The notes: a model not told the origin generated them from the letters alone. Counted from the first letter of the stretch, positions 43,707-52,415 are shown. The stretch is 55,882 bases of DNA from an uncultured Dysosmobacter sp. (GCA_934563745.1 CAKTHE010000013.1:1-55882), one strand, 5' to 3'. Made by a program: numbers and translations.

Positions 43707-43760
43707 CGGCGCCTACCAGATATAGCCGAAGAGGCAGCGGCTGGCGCCGTCGATTTTTTT
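43707..43760 (+). terminator. Strong intrinsic terminator
   Basis: CGGCGCC (43707-43713) pairs with GGCGCCG (43743-43749), enclosing AGCCG/CGGCT, then seven T at 43754-43760. It ends the yajC-membrane protein transcript. Confidence 0.85.
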
Positions 43761-43773
43761 GCAGTTTCCGAGG

Positions 43774-43799
43774 TTTACATAATATAGTTTACATAATAT
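43774..43799 (+). repeat. AT-rich 14-base tandem repeat upstream of spoIIM
   Basis: TTTACATAATAT occurs at 43774-43785 and again at 43788-43799, a spacing of 14 bases, just upstream of an AT-rich region and the spoIIM start. It could be a paired binding site; this is an inference. Confidence 0.6.
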
Positions 43800-43949
43800 T
43801 TCGTTATAATTTACAAAAAAGATTGGATTTCCTTGTTTCGCCTTGCAGGATCTTGGATTTTGCAATATGATAAGAAAGAACTTTGTGATAAGCGGCCGCT
43901 TTTCATAAATGCTCCGGTAAACACATAGGATTGCGTGAGGTGATGCTGT

Positions 43950-44588
43950 GTGAGCCGGATCAAGACAGGCCGCTTCCCGCGGTTTGGGACAAAGGTCCCG
44001 TTGGCGCCGCTTCTTTTGCTGGCCGGCTTTTTTGCAGCCGGTCTGATTCTCGGACAGGTCCTGTGCGGCCGGATTCCGGAGAGCACGGCAGAAGAGCTGA
44101 CGCGTTATTTGAAGAATTATTTAGAGCTTGGACAGGGAAAGGCGCGGTCCCTTCAGGCGCTGCCTTCGGCCCTGCTTCTTTATTTCCGTTATCCGCTGCT
44201 TGCATTTCTGCTTGGATTTGCTTCCATCGGGATCCTGCTGCTGCCGCTTCTTTCGGCACTCTACGGTTTTTTTCTTTCTTTTTCCGTTTGCTGTTTTGTT
44301 TCGGTATTTGGGCCCAAGGGCGTTTTTCTGGCCGCTGCTGTGCTGGGGATCCGCTGTCTGGCTTCTTTACCGTGTTATTTTTTTCTGGCGGTCCCTGCCT
44401 TTGTGTCCTCGGCGTCTCTGGCTGTCCTGGCGTTCGGAAGCGGACGGCGGACCGAGCCGGTCCGGCGGGGCGGGTCGTGGCACCGGCTTCTGGCGGTCTG
44501 CGCTATACTGTTGGCCGGCGCCGCCGCGGAGCTTGTGCTGACGCCGGCGCTGCTGCGCCTGACGCTGACACGGATCCTGGCCGGATAG
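43950..44588 (+). CDS. spoIIM: Stage II sporulation protein M
   Basis: A 212-residue membrane protein of the SpoIIM/DUF95 family, part of the SpoIID-SpoIIM-SpoIIP machine that degrades septal peptidoglycan and drives forespore engulfment. About five hydrophobic segments are visible, starting LLLLAGFFAAGLILGQVL, with the family stretch YFRYPLLAFLLGFASIGILLLPL in the middle. The GTG at 43950 follows GAGGTGA. It precedes xerD, an arrangement also known in Bacillus (spoIIM near ripX/xerD). Confidence 0.85.
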   Translation: MSRIKTGRFPRFGTKVPLAPLLLLAGFFAAGLILGQVLCGRIPESTAEELTRYLKNYLELGQGKARSLQALPSALLLYFRYPLLAFLLGFASIGILLLPLLSALYGFFLSFSVCCFVSVFGPKGVFLAAAVLGIRCLASLPCYFFLAVPAFVSSASLAVLAFGSGRRTEPVRRGGSWHRLLAVCAILLAGAAAELVLTPALLRLTLTRILAG

Positions 44589-44614
44589 AAACAGCGAAGA
44601 AGGAGGAGAGGAAT

Positions 44615-45502
44615 GTGTCCGAGGATTACATTGCCGATTATGAAGTGTTTTTGAAAACGGAAAAGCAGGCGTCCCAGAACACAGTCAGCTCCTACCTGCG
44701 GGATATCACACAGTTCCAGGCCTATCTGGAAAGCGTTCATACCTGTTCGCTGACCCAGGCGGAGCCGGAAATGATCCGTGCATATATGACCTGGATGCAG
44801 GGGCGGGGAAAATCGGCCGCCTCCATCACCCGGTTCGTTGCCTCGGTCAAGTCGTTTTATAATTATCTGTGTTCGGTGGGTGCCGTGGGGGAAAACCCGG
44901 CCAAGGGTATGACGGCCGCCCGCTCGGAGCGGAAGTATCCGGAGATTTTGACCAACAAGGAAGTGGAGCTGTTTTTGGAGCAGCCCCAGTGCGTGGATGC
45001 CAAGGGCTATCGGGATCACGCCATGCTGGAGCTGCTGTATGCCACCGGTATCCGGGTCAGTGAGCTGATCTCCCTGAATCTGCAGGACCTGAATCTGTCG
45101 GCCGGCTTTGTCCACTGCGCCAGCAAGGGGAAGGAGCGGATCATTCCGCTTTATCATACGGCGGTGCGGGCCCTGCAGGATTACGTGCGGGATATCCGCC
45201 CGCAGATCATTGCGGACAGTGAGGAGGAAGCGCTGTTCGTCAATATGAGCGGCGAACGCATGAGCCGGCAGGGGTTCTGGAAGATCATCAAGTATTACCA
45301 GGAAAAGGCCGGCATCTCTAAGGATATTACCCCCCATACCCTGCGCCATTCTTTTGCTGTGCATCTGCTGGAACACGGGGCGGACCTGCGCTCCATTCAG
45401 GAAATGCTGGGCCATGCGGATATTTCTTCGACTCAAATTTATACCCATGTGGTCAAGCGGCAGCTCAAAGACATTTATAACAAAGCCCATCCCCGGGCCT
45501 GA
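44615..45502 (+). CDS. xerD: Site-specific tyrosine recombinase XerD
   Basis: XerD with XerC resolves chromosome dimers at dif. The 295-residue protein has an N-terminal SAM-like core-binding domain (VFLKTEKQASQNTVSSYLRD) and a catalytic domain with Arg147 in ATGIRVSEL, His241 and Arg244 in HTLRH, His267 in LGHADIS, and nucleophile Tyr276 in TQIYTH. The start GTG 44615 follows GAAGGAGGAG. All catalytic residues are intact and no integrase-type extra domain or attachment site is present, so it is the housekeeping enzyme rather than a mobile-element integrase. Confidence 0.94.
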   Translation: MSEDYIADYEVFLKTEKQASQNTVSSYLRDITQFQAYLESVHTCSLTQAEPEMIRAYMTWMQGRGKSAASITRFVASVKSFYNYLCSVGAVGENPAKGMTAARSERKYPEILTNKEVELFLEQPQCVDAKGYRDHAMLELLYATGIRVSELISLNLQDLNLSAGFVHCASKGKERIIPLYHTAVRALQDYVRDIRPQIIADSEEEALFVNMSGERMSRQGFWKIIKYYQEKAGISKDITPHTLRHSFAVHLLEHGADLRSIQEMLGHADISSTQIYTHVVKRQLKDIYNKAHPRA

Positions 45503-45513
45503 GCGGATTGAAA

Positions 45514-45545
45514 AGCAGCACGGCAGACGCCGTGCTGCTTTTTTT
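45514..45545 (+). terminator. Intrinsic terminator after xerD
   Basis: AGCAGCACGGC (45514-45524) with GCCGTGCTGCT (45529-45539), then T-run to 45545. Confidence 0.9.
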
Positions 45546-45663
45546 ATGGGATCCGGATTTAATCTCCAGGGGCCGTACGTTTCGGCGGCGGAAAAATTTT
45601 TTGCGGCACGCAATCAAAAATGGGCCGGGGTGACTCTAATCAGTAGAAAAGAAAGGGGGCGGA

Positions 45664-46152
45664 ATGTTGGACCGGAAGGAATTTGCAGACCGGCTTCAAA
45701 ATCTGCGCGGCCGGCTTTACAAAACGGCGTTCTTGTATCTGGGGAATGAAGCGGATGCCCTGGAGGCCGTGGACGAGTCGGTTTATCAGGCACTGCGGGC
45801 CTTGAAGGACCTGCGTCAGCCGGAGTATTTCGAAACATGGCTGACCCGGATCCTGATTCATCAATGCTGCCGGGAGCTGCGGCGGCGCAGACGCCTGAGT
45901 TCCGAGCAGCCTTTGCCGGAATCGGCTGCGGCGGACGCCTACGATGCGCTGCCGCTGAAAGAAGCGGTCCGCCGTTTGCCGGAAGAACTGCGTCAGGTGA
46001 TCATCCTGCGTTTTTTTGCCGGCTATACGCAGGCGGAAACCGCTGCCATTTTGAACATTCCGCAGGGAACGGCCGCCACCCGTCAGCGCCGGGCGCTGGC
46101 GCTGCTGCGGCTGGAGCTGGGAGAGGAGGACCGCCATGGATCGAATGGATGA
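45664..46152 (+). CDS. ECF-type RNA polymerase sigma factor
   Basis: A 162-residue sigma-70 family protein with region 2 (LYKTAFLYLGNEADALEAVDESVYQAL) and region 4 (LPEELRQVIILRFFAGYTQAETAAILNIPQGTAATRQRRAL split over residues 103-150), and no region 1 or 3, as in extracytoplasmic-function sigma factors. The ATG at 45664 follows AAAGGGGGC. It overlaps the next gene by 17 bases, the usual arrangement for a sigma factor with its membrane-bound partner. Its target promoters are unknown. Confidence 0.88.
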   Translation: MLDRKEFADRLQNLRGRLYKTAFLYLGNEADALEAVDESVYQALRALKDLRQPEYFETWLTRILIHQCCRELRRRRRLSSEQPLPESAAADAYDALPLKEAVRRLPEELRQVIILRFFAGYTQAETAAILNIPQGTAATRQRRALALLRLELGEEDRHGSNG

Positions 46153-47545
46153 ATATCGGCAGCTGCTTGCGCGCCTGGAAGAGACACCGCCGGAGCTGGA
46201 ACACACCCTGGAGCGGGCGCAGGATCGTCTGCGCACCGCCCGCCGCCGACGCCTTTGGGGCATCCCCATCGGGAGTCTGGCCGCCTGTCTGGCACTTTTT
46301 ATCGTCCTGGTCAACTGCTTCCCGACTTTTGCTTCTGCCTGCGGAAAGATCCCGGTCCTGCGCCAGCTGGCGCAGGCAGCCGCATGGTCGCCCAGCCTGT
46401 CTGCCGCGGTGGAAAACGAGTATGTTCAGGTGATGAATCAAGCGCAGAGCCAAAACGGCATCACCGCCCGGGTCGAGTATCTGATCGTGGACCGCAGCCG
46501 GGTGGACATCTTCTTTTCGCTCACATCCCAAACGCACAGCTGCTTGGACATCGGCGTTTATACGATCACCGTCCCGGATGAAAAGGAAGGCTACGTTTCC
46601 ACGCTGGGAGCCTATGGGGAAGCGGACGGGGCGCTGCGGGATCTGAGCGTTCACTTTACCGAGCGGGACACTCCGGATCAATTGACATTGACGCTGCCGG
46701 TTTATGACAGCACCGCCCAATGGGAGGGGACGGCGGAGGCAGGAAGCGGCGCGCGGGAGACGCTGGCCGAATTCACGTTTACGCTGCACTTCGATCCCAC
46801 GTATACCCAGAAGGGGACTATGCTGGAGGTGGACCGCAGCTTTACCCTGGATGGCCAGCAGATCACGCTGCAAAGCGTCGAGCTCTATCCCACAAGCCTG
46901 CGGCTCAACCTCGCCTGCGCTCCGGAAAATACTGCCGTTTTGACAGGCCTGTATTTTTACGTGGAGGATGAAAACGGCCGCCGCTTTGAACCGGCCGGAG
47001 GGCTGAGCGGCATTGCCGATCCGGACACGGCCGCCGTCACCTCCCTCTGGGCCGAAAGCCCCTACTTTTTGAACAGTCGGAATCTGACGCTGCGGATCAC
47101 CGGAGCGATCTGGCTGGATTCCGATGCACAGCGGGTATGGGTGGATTTGAAAAGCGGCCGCTGCGAAAACCTTCCGGAGGGCGTCCGGATCGAGTGGATC
47201 CAACAGACGGCAGACGGATGGACGCTGTCCGCCAGCGCTCCGTACCGTCAGGGAAGCTGCGCCTTGGGGCAGATCTGGCGCGATGCCTGCTTCGATGCGC
47301 AGGGTCAGCCGCTTGCTATGGGGGATCAGCGTACGATCACGTCCGCGGTCCTGCGGCCGGACGATGCGGAGGGGACGCTGACGTACCGGGCCGATCTGCA
47401 GACGCAGACGGAGGCGCGGTATTCCGATACCATTGTGCTTCCGGGATACACGGGAGACGGGGTCTGGCTTTGTCCGACCTACTCCCGGATCACCCGGCTG
47501 GATGTGCCGCTGTCCGTCGCTCTTCCGCGCGAGGGCGAAAACTGA
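46136..47545 (+). CDS. DUF4179-type membrane protein, probable anti-sigma partner
   Basis: A 469-residue protein: a short charged cytoplasmic N-terminus (residues 1-40), one membrane helix at about 41-62 (IPIGSLAACLALFIVLVNCF), then a large extracytoplasmic beta-rich region containing a DUF4179-like domain (to about 160) and a long C-terminal part. Coupled translation with the ECF sigma factor suggests that the cytoplasmic part binds the sigma factor and the outer part senses a signal. The ligand is unknown. Confidence 0.78.
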   Translation: MDRMDEYRQLLARLEETPPELEHTLERAQDRLRTARRRRLWGIPIGSLAACLALFIVLVNCFPTFASACGKIPVLRQLAQAAAWSPSLSAAVENEYVQVMNQAQSQNGITARVEYLIVDRSRVDIFFSLTSQTHSCLDIGVYTITVPDEKEGYVSTLGAYGEADGALRDLSVHFTERDTPDQLTLTLPVYDSTAQWEGTAEAGSGARETLAEFTFTLHFDPTYTQKGTMLEVDRSFTLDGQQITLQSVELYPTSLRLNLACAPENTAVLTGLYFYVEDENGRRFEPAGGLSGIADPDTAAVTSLWAESPYFLNSRNLTLRITGAIWLDSDAQRVWVDLKSGRCENLPEGVRIEWIQQTADGWTLSASAPYRQGSCALGQIWRDACFDAQGQPLAMGDQRTITSAVLRPDDAEGTLTYRADLQTQTEARYSDTIVLPGYTGDGVWLCPTYSRITRLDVPLSVALPREGEN

Positions 47546-47553
47546 AGAATCCG

Positions 47554-47584
47554 AAAGGGCGTCTGCAAAAACAGACGCCCTTTT
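47554..47584 (+). terminator. Intrinsic terminator after the DUF4179 gene
   Basis: AAAGGGCGTCTG and CAGACGCCCTTT around AAAA-type loop, then TTTT. Confidence 0.85.
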
Positions 47585-47588
47585 CATG

Positions 47589-47617
47589 TTGCGCAGAGCC
47601 GCAGATTTTGTTATACT
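47589..47617 (+). promoter_or_regulatory. Promoter of ruvCAB
   Basis: TTGCGC (47589-47594), 17 bases, then TATACT (47612-47617) preceded by TGT (extended -10). The ruvC start is about 60 bases downstream. I see no LexA/DinR-type palindrome overlapping it. Confidence 0.6.
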
Positions 47618-47675
47618 GTCTTCATGTGAGTCTGAACATTGATTCAGGATCCGGCTTGATCAGGAGGGGAAATCC

Positions 47676-48185
47676 GTGCGGATTTTAGGAATCGATCCCG
47701 GCGTTGCCACCATCGGCTTCGGCCTGGTGGTTTCGGACCGGGCGCAGGTCCGTATGGAAACCTACGGGGCGATCACCACGCCGGCGGGGCTGCCGCTTTC
47801 CAAGCGGCTTTATCAGATCAGCCGGGATATGGAGGCGCTGATCGGACAGCTGGCTCCGGATGTGATCTCCATTGAAGAACTGTTTTTCAACAACAACATT
47901 ACGACCGGCATTGCTGTGGCGCATGCCCGCGGTGTGATTCTCTGCGCGGCCGAGACGTGCGGGATCCCTCTGTTCGAGTACACGCCCTCCCAGGTCAAGC
48001 AGGCCGTGGTGGGATATGGCCGGGCAGAAAAGCGTCAGGTCATGGATATGACCCGGCGGCTTCTGAAGCTGCGGGCCGTTCCCCGGCCGGATGACGCGGC
48101 CGACGCGCTGGCACTGGCGATTTGTCACGCCCGCAGCGCCACGTCGCTTCTCAAGCAGAATCCGGGGGCCAAACAGACGGTATAA
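47676..48185 (+). CDS. ruvC: Holliday junction endonuclease RuvC
   Basis: RuvC cuts Holliday junctions. The 169-residue protein has catalytic Asp7 in MRILGIDPG, Glu67 in ISIEELFF, and the late acidic DDAADALALA. The start GTG 47676 follows AGGAGGGG. It heads the ruvC-ruvA-ruvB operon; many Bacilli lack ruvC, so the presence of the full set is typical of Clostridia. Confidence 0.95.
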   Translation: MRILGIDPGVATIGFGLVVSDRAQVRMETYGAITTPAGLPLSKRLYQISRDMEALIGQLAPDVISIEELFFNNNITTGIAVAHARGVILCAAETCGIPLFEYTPSQVKQAVVGYGRAEKRQVMDMTRRLLKLRAVPRPDDAADALALAICHARSATSLLKQNPGAKQTV

Positions 48186-48200
48186 GGAGCAATACAATCC

Positions 48201-48803
48201 ATGTTTTATTATTTGGACGGAACCGTTGCAGAGATCCTGCCCTATATGGCCGTGGTTGACTGCGGCGGGGTAGGCTACGCCTGCAAAACCACCAACAATA
48301 CGCTGGCGCACCTGAAAAAGGGGCAGCGCAGCCGGATCTATACCTACCTGCATGTGGGGGACGGGATCTTTGAGCTTTATGGCTTTGCGACCCGGAACGA
48401 ACTCAACAGCTTCCGGCAGCTGATCGGCGTTTCCGGTGTCGGCCCAAAGGCTGCGCTGGCGATTCTCTCTTCCTCCACGCCGGAGAGCCTTGCCATGGCC
48501 GTGATCACCGGGGATGAAAAGGCCCTGACCGCGGCGCCGGGCATCGGCAAGAAGATCGCCCAGCGGATCATTCTGGAGCTGAAGGACAAGCTGCAGAAAG
48601 AGACGGCCGGCGGACTGGATCTTGCCTCTGCCGGTGCGGCAGCTGCCGGCACGGTCACCAGCAAGGCTGCGGAGGCTGCCGCCGCCCTGGCGGTGCTGGG
48701 CTATTCCGCGCAGGAAACTGCAATGGCCCTGAAGGGGATCGACACGGAGCAGCTTCCCCTGGAGGAGATCATTCGTCAGAGCCTGAAAAAAATGGTGAAG
48801 TGA
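48201..48803 (+). CDS. ruvA: Holliday junction branch migration protein RuvA
   Basis: RuvA binds the junction and recruits RuvB. The 200-residue protein starts with the OB-fold segment MFYYLDGTVAEI, then the helix-hairpin-helix region GVSGVGPKAALAILS and APGIGKKIAQRIILELKDK, and a C-terminal domain that contacts RuvB (EAAAALAVLGYSAQE). It follows ruvC by 15 bases. Confidence 0.96.
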   Translation: MFYYLDGTVAEILPYMAVVDCGGVGYACKTTNNTLAHLKKGQRSRIYTYLHVGDGIFELYGFATRNELNSFRQLIGVSGVGPKAALAILSSSTPESLAMAVITGDEKALTAAPGIGKKIAQRIILELKDKLQKETAGGLDLASAGAAAAGTVTSKAAEAAAALAVLGYSAQETAMALKGIDTEQLPLEEIIRQSLKKMVK

Positions 48804-48883
48804 AGGGCTGCTGAGCAGAAGAGGGAGAAGCGGGCTCCGGGCAGGATCCCGGACTCCGCCTGCAAAAGCCGGAAAGGAACCGT

Positions 48884-49918
48884 ATGAGTATTGATTTCGG
48901 AAACGATATATACGAAGAGCCGATCGTTGCCAAGACCTTTTTGTCCGAAGACGCCGGGGAGGTTTCTCTGCGCCCGAAGCTGCTGAAGGAATATATCGGG
49001 CAGGAAAAGGCCAAGCGCAACCTGTCCATTTTTATCGAGGCGGCCCGTAAACGGATGGAGCCGCTGGATCACGTGCTGCTTCATGGACCGCCTGGCCTTG
49101 GAAAAACGACACTGGCCGGCATCATCGCCAACGAGATGGGCGTGAATATCCGCATTACCTCGGGCCCCGCCATTGAAAAGCCCGGGGACCTGGCGGCCCT
49201 GCTGACCAATCTGAGCGAAAACGATATCCTCTTTGTGGATGAGATTCACCGGCTTAACCGTTCGGTTGAGGAGATCCTTTATCCGGCCATGGAAGACTAT
49301 TCCTTGGATATCATCGTGGGGAAGGGGCCTTCCGCCAATTCTATCCGCCTGGATCTGCCCAAGTTTACCCTGATCGGGGCCACCACCCGGGCCGGTCAGC
49401 TTTCCGCCCCGCTGCGGGACCGTTTCGGCGTGACCCTCCGGCTGGAGCTTTATACTCCGGAGGAGCTGGCGGAGATCGTTACCCGCAGCGCCGGGATCCT
49501 GAACGTGTCCATTGAGCCGGATGGCGCCTTTGAGATCGCCCGCCGGTCCCGGGGGACACCCCGGATTGCAAACCGGATTCTGCGCCGGGTGCGGGACTTT
49601 GCGGAAGTGATGGCGGACGGCGTCATCACGCGTGAGGTGGCGGATCAGGCGCTTTCCGCGCTGGAAATCGACTATCTGGGGCTGGACTCTGTGGACCGCC
49701 GAATGCTGCTGGCCATGATCGACCATTACGGCGGCGGCCCGGTGGGCCTGGATACGCTGGCGGCGACGATCGGTGAGGAATCCGTTACGCTGGAGGATGT
49801 GTATGAGCCCTATCTGATGCAGCTTGGCTTTCTGACGCGGACGCCCCGCGGCCGCTGCGCCACGCAGAAGGCGTATGCGCATCTTCATAAAGAATACCTG
49901 GGCCAAATGGAACTTTGA
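48884..49918 (+). CDS. ruvB: Holliday junction branch migration ATPase RuvB
   Basis: RuvB is the AAA+ motor of the RuvAB complex. The 344-residue protein has Walker [10 protein letters not shown] at residues 68-76, Walker [13 protein letters not shown], sensor [20 protein letters not shown], and a C-terminal winged helix ([13 protein letters not shown]). It begins 80 bases after ruvA. Confidence 0.97.
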   Translation: MSIDFGNDIYEEPIVAKTFLSEDAGEVSLRPKLLKEYIGQEKAKRNLSIFIEAARKRMEPLDHVLLHGPPGLGKTTLAGIIANEMGVNIRITSGPAIEKPGDLAALLTNLSENDILFVDEIHRLNRSVEEILYPAMEDYSLDIIVGKGPSANSIRLDLPKFTLIGATTRAGQLSAPLRDRFGVTLRLELYTPEELAEIVTRSAGILNVSIEPDGAFEIARRSRGTPRIANRILRRVRDFAEVMADGVITREVADQALSALEIDYLGLDSVDRRMLLAMIDHYGGGPVGLDTLAATIGEESVTLEDVYEPYLMQLGFLTRTPRGRCATQKAYAHLHKEYLGQMEL

Positions 49919-49938
49919 AATAAAGGAGAATGAAGACG

Positions 49939-51294
49939 ATGGGTCTTTTGTTTGGAACCGATGGGATCCGCGGTGTGGTCGGCGAGAATTTAACGGCGGA
50001 TCGGGCTTTCCGCGTCGGCCAGGCGGTGGCTTCCGTGCTGATGGAGGAAACCGGCCGGCGGCCGGTGATCGTGATCGGTAAGGATACCCGCATTTCCTCC
50101 GACATGCTGGAATCCGCGCTGATGGCCGGGATCTGCTCGGTGGGCGGCGATGTGATGCCGCTGGGGACGATCCCCACCCCGGCCGTTGCCTATCTGACGG
50201 TGCGGGAACGTGCGGATGCGGGAATTGTGATCTCCGCGTCGCACAATCCGTATGAACACAATGGAATCAAGGTCTTCAACGGCCAAGGCTACAAGCTCTC
50301 TGACGAGACGGAGGCCCGCGTGGAAGAGAAAATCCTCTCTCCGGAGGAGATGCCCTGGAAGACCCGGGATGAGATCGGCCGCCGTCACCACGGCATGCGC
50401 CAGCTCAAGCAGGATTACATCAATTTTGTGGCGTCTACCATTGAAAGCGACCTTTCCGGCCTGCGCATCCTGGTGGACTGCGCCAACGGCGCCGCCTCCG
50501 CCACCGCGCCGGAGCTGTTTGGCCGTTTCAAGGCACACACGGACTTTATCCATAAGGATCCGGATGGCCTCAACATCAACAATCGCTGCGGATCGACGCA
50601 TCTGGAAGATCTGAGCCGCCAGGTCGTGGCCGGTGGCTACGACATCGGCGTTGCGTTTGACGGCGACGCGGACCGCTGCCTGCTGGTGGATGAAACGGGC
50701 GGAGAGATCGACGGAGACAAAGTCCTGGCCGTGTGCGCGGCGGATATGAAGCGCCGCGGAAAGCTGGTCGGAAACACGCTTGTGGCTACGGTTATGAGCA
50801 ACCTGGGCCTGCACGAGTTTTGCCGCAGCAACGGGATCGACCTGGTCTGCACCAACGTGGGGGACCGGAATGTGCTGGAAAAGATGCTGGCCGGGGATTT
50901 CCGGATCGGCGGCGAGCAGTCCGGTCATACGATCTTTACCGATGTGGAAACCACCGGCGACGGGGAAGTGACGGCGCTGCAGTTTTTGCAGGTGCTGAAA
51001 ACCTCCGGGAAAAAGGCGTCCGTCCTGGCCGGGCAGTGCGCCAAGTATCCCCAGACGCTTATCAACGTCGAGGTACCGCATTCCGGCGGCATGAAGGAAG
51101 CGATTATGGCCTCGGAAGCGCTTCGTCAGGCCTGCGAGCGGGAAGAGGTGGCCCTGCAGGGGGCCGGCCGGGTGCTGGTGCGGGCCTCCGGGACGGAATC
51201 GCTGATCCGCGTGATGGTCGAAGCGAAAACCGAGGCGATTGCGGATGAAACGGCGCAGCGCCTGGCGAATTTTATAAAATCACTAAAACTGTAA
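49939..51294 (+). CDS. glmM: Phosphoglucosamine mutase
   Basis: GlmM interconverts glucosamine-6- and -1-phosphate for UDP-GlcNAc synthesis. The 451-residue protein starts LFGTDGIRG, with the phosphoserine loop ISASHNP (Ser101), the metal-binding loop DGDADRC, the sugar-binding GEQSGH and the phosphate-binding RASGTESLIRVM. Two start codons are possible: the ATG at 49930 lies only two bases from the AAAGGAG site, so ATG 49939 is chosen. It is 20 bases after ruvB. GlmM acts in the pathway that YvcK/GlmR influences in Bacillus. Confidence 0.95.
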   Translation: MGLLFGTDGIRGVVGENLTADRAFRVGQAVASVLMEETGRRPVIVIGKDTRISSDMLESALMAGICSVGGDVMPLGTIPTPAVAYLTVRERADAGIVISASHNPYEHNGIKVFNGQGYKLSDETEARVEEKILSPEEMPWKTRDEIGRRHHGMRQLKQDYINFVASTIESDLSGLRILVDCANGAASATAPELFGRFKAHTDFIHKDPDGLNINNRCGSTHLEDLSRQVVAGGYDIGVAFDGDADRCLLVDETGGEIDGDKVLAVCAADMKRRGKLVGNTLVATVMSNLGLHEFCRSNGIDLVCTNVGDRNVLEKMLAGDFRIGGEQSGHTIFTDVETTGDGEVTALQFLQVLKTSGKKASVLAGQCAKYPQTLINVEVPHSGGMKEAIMASEALRQACEREEVALQGAGRVLVRASGTESLIRVMVEAKTEAIADETAQRLANFIKSLKL

Positions 51295-51324
51295 GATTTT
51301 GACCGGGACTTTTTGATATTTTAC

Positions 51325-51354
51325 TTGACATTTTCAACAAACAACATATATAAT
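51325..51354 (+). promoter_or_regulatory. Promoter of the SigH-like gene
   Basis: A perfect TTGACA (51325-51330) and a perfect TATAAT (51349-51354) are separated by 18 bases. Transcription should begin near 51361, which is the first base of an in-frame ATG. Confidence 0.75.
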
Positions 51355-51360
51355 AAGCCT

Positions 51361-52002
51361 ATGTATAAATCCTATATGAGCGATTCTGACCAACTGGATT
51401 CTCTCCCGGATGAGGAGCTTTGCAGCCTGTCGGCGCAGGGTGTCCGTTTCGCGGAAGAGGCCTTGGTCACCCGGTATACCCGTTTGGTCCGCAGCTGTGC
51501 CCGGCCGTTTTTCCTGGCCGGCGGCGACAGCGAGGATCTGACGCAGGAGGGCATGCTGGGGCTCATCAAGGCGGTGCGTGAGTTTGACGCTTCAAAAGAA
51601 GCTTCCTTCCGCACGTATGCCGAACTTTGTATACGAAGCCGGCTGTATTCGGCACTCCGCGCGGCGGCGCGGGATAAGCATATGCCCTTGAATCAGTCGG
51701 TTCCCCTGGATACACCCTTCTTTGACAGTAATTCCTACACCTCTGGCCCCCGTAATTTGGCACAGCGCAATCCCGAAGATGATCTCATCGACCGGGAACG
51801 TACCAAAAGCCTTTTATCCGGTGTCCGGAAACAGTTGTCCGAGTTCGAAGCGAAGATTTTGGGGTACTATTTAGACGGTCTTTCTTGTCGGGAGATTGCC
51901 GAGACAGTCGGCAAAACCCCAAAGTCTGTGGACAACGCTGTGCAGAGAATCCGTCGCAAAGTGGCGCAGCAAATCATTTCCGGCGAATTCAGCGGAAGCT
52001 GA
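51361..52002 (+). CDS. SigH-like RNA polymerase sigma factor
   Basis: A 213-residue sigma-70 family protein with region 2 (RYTRLVRSCARPFFLAGGDSEDLTQEGMLGLIKAVREFD split over residues 37-75) and region 4 (GLSCREIAETVGKTPKSVDNAVQRIRRKV). It resembles the stage-0 sporulation sigma factor SigH family. Two in-frame starts are possible: ATG 51361 and ATG 51376. Neither has a ribosome binding site, and the promoter places the 5' end of the RNA at about 51361, so the mRNA may be leaderless or almost so. It stands after glmM and before a zinc-ribbon protein. Confidence 0.85.
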   Translation: MYKSYMSDSDQLDSLPDEELCSLSAQGVRFAEEALVTRYTRLVRSCARPFFLAGGDSEDLTQEGMLGLIKAVREFDASKEASFRTYAELCIRSRLYSALRAAARDKHMPLNQSVPLDTPFFDSNSYTSGPRNLAQRNPEDDLIDRERTKSLLSGVRKQLSEFEAKILGYYLDGLSCREIAETVGKTPKSVDNAVQRIRRKVAQQIISGEFSGS

Positions 52003-52040
52003 ACGCAATATATTTTTCTTTTCAAAGAGAGGGTAAAATC

Positions 52041-52322
52041 ATGTACGAAGACAAGACTTTAGTTTGCAAAGAGTGCGGCCAGGAGTTCGTGTTCACCGCT
52101 GGTGAGCAGGAGTTCTACGCTGAGCGCGGCTTCCAGAACGAGCCCCAGCGCTGCAAGGCCTGCCGTGATGCCCGCAAGGCTGCTTCCCGCGGTCCCCGGG
52201 AGTATTTCACCGCTGTGTGCGCTTCCTGCGGCGGCGAGGCGAGAGTTCCCTTCGAGCCCAAGTCTGACCGTCCTGTCTATTGCAGCGAGTGCTTTGCCAA
52301 GATGCGCGAGCAGCAGAGATAA
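52041..52322 (+). CDS. Zinc-ribbon domain protein
   Basis: A 93-residue soluble protein with two zinc-ribbon modules: CKECG with a later CKAC in the first half, and CASCG with CSECF in the second (four CxxC pairs in all). The second module resembles the CxxC-type zinc ribbons of DksA-like and other RNA- or DNA-contacting proteins. Codon use is strongly biased to preferred codons, suggesting high expression. The ATG at 52041 follows GAGAGGG, 38 bases after the SigH-like gene. Function unknown. Confidence 0.8.
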   Translation: MYEDKTLVCKECGQEFVFTAGEQEFYAERGFQNEPQRCKACRDARKAASRGPREYFTAVCASCGGEARVPFEPKSDRPVYCSECFAKMREQQR

Positions 52323-52343
52323 TCGGATTTCTTTTCAGAGATC

Positions 52344-52375
52344 AACGGACGCCCACAGAAGTGGGCGTCCGTTTT
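52344..52375 (+). terminator. Intrinsic terminator after the zinc-ribbon gene
   Basis: AACGGACGCCCAC, loop AGAA, GTGGGCGTCCGTT, then TTT. Confidence 0.85.
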
Positions 52376-52415
52376 ATATTTGCAAGGGCATCCTTTCGCT
52401 TTTTGTTATTTTCTA

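Larger units (their letters stand above)
43624..43949 (+). other. 326-base gap between the membrane protein gene and spoIIM
   Basis: Its first part (43624-43706) contains a possible nested hairpin: GACCC near 43652 with GGGTC near 43693, enclosing TTCCG-TTGA-CGGAA. This leads into a strong terminator (43707-43760). The second part is very AT-rich, with a 14-base tandem repeat and no gene. I recognise no riboswitch class. The longest open frame here lacks a ribosome binding site. Confidence 0.6.

Noticed and set aside
43643..43870. A 75-codon open frame after the TIGR04086-type gene
   Set aside because: It runs through a strong terminator, has no ribosome binding site and shows no protein-like pattern.
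44615..45502. xerD as the integrase of a mobile element
   Set aside because: The protein is a standard-length XerD with intact catalytic residues, the neighbours are core genes, and there is no tRNA gene, attachment repeat or cargo.
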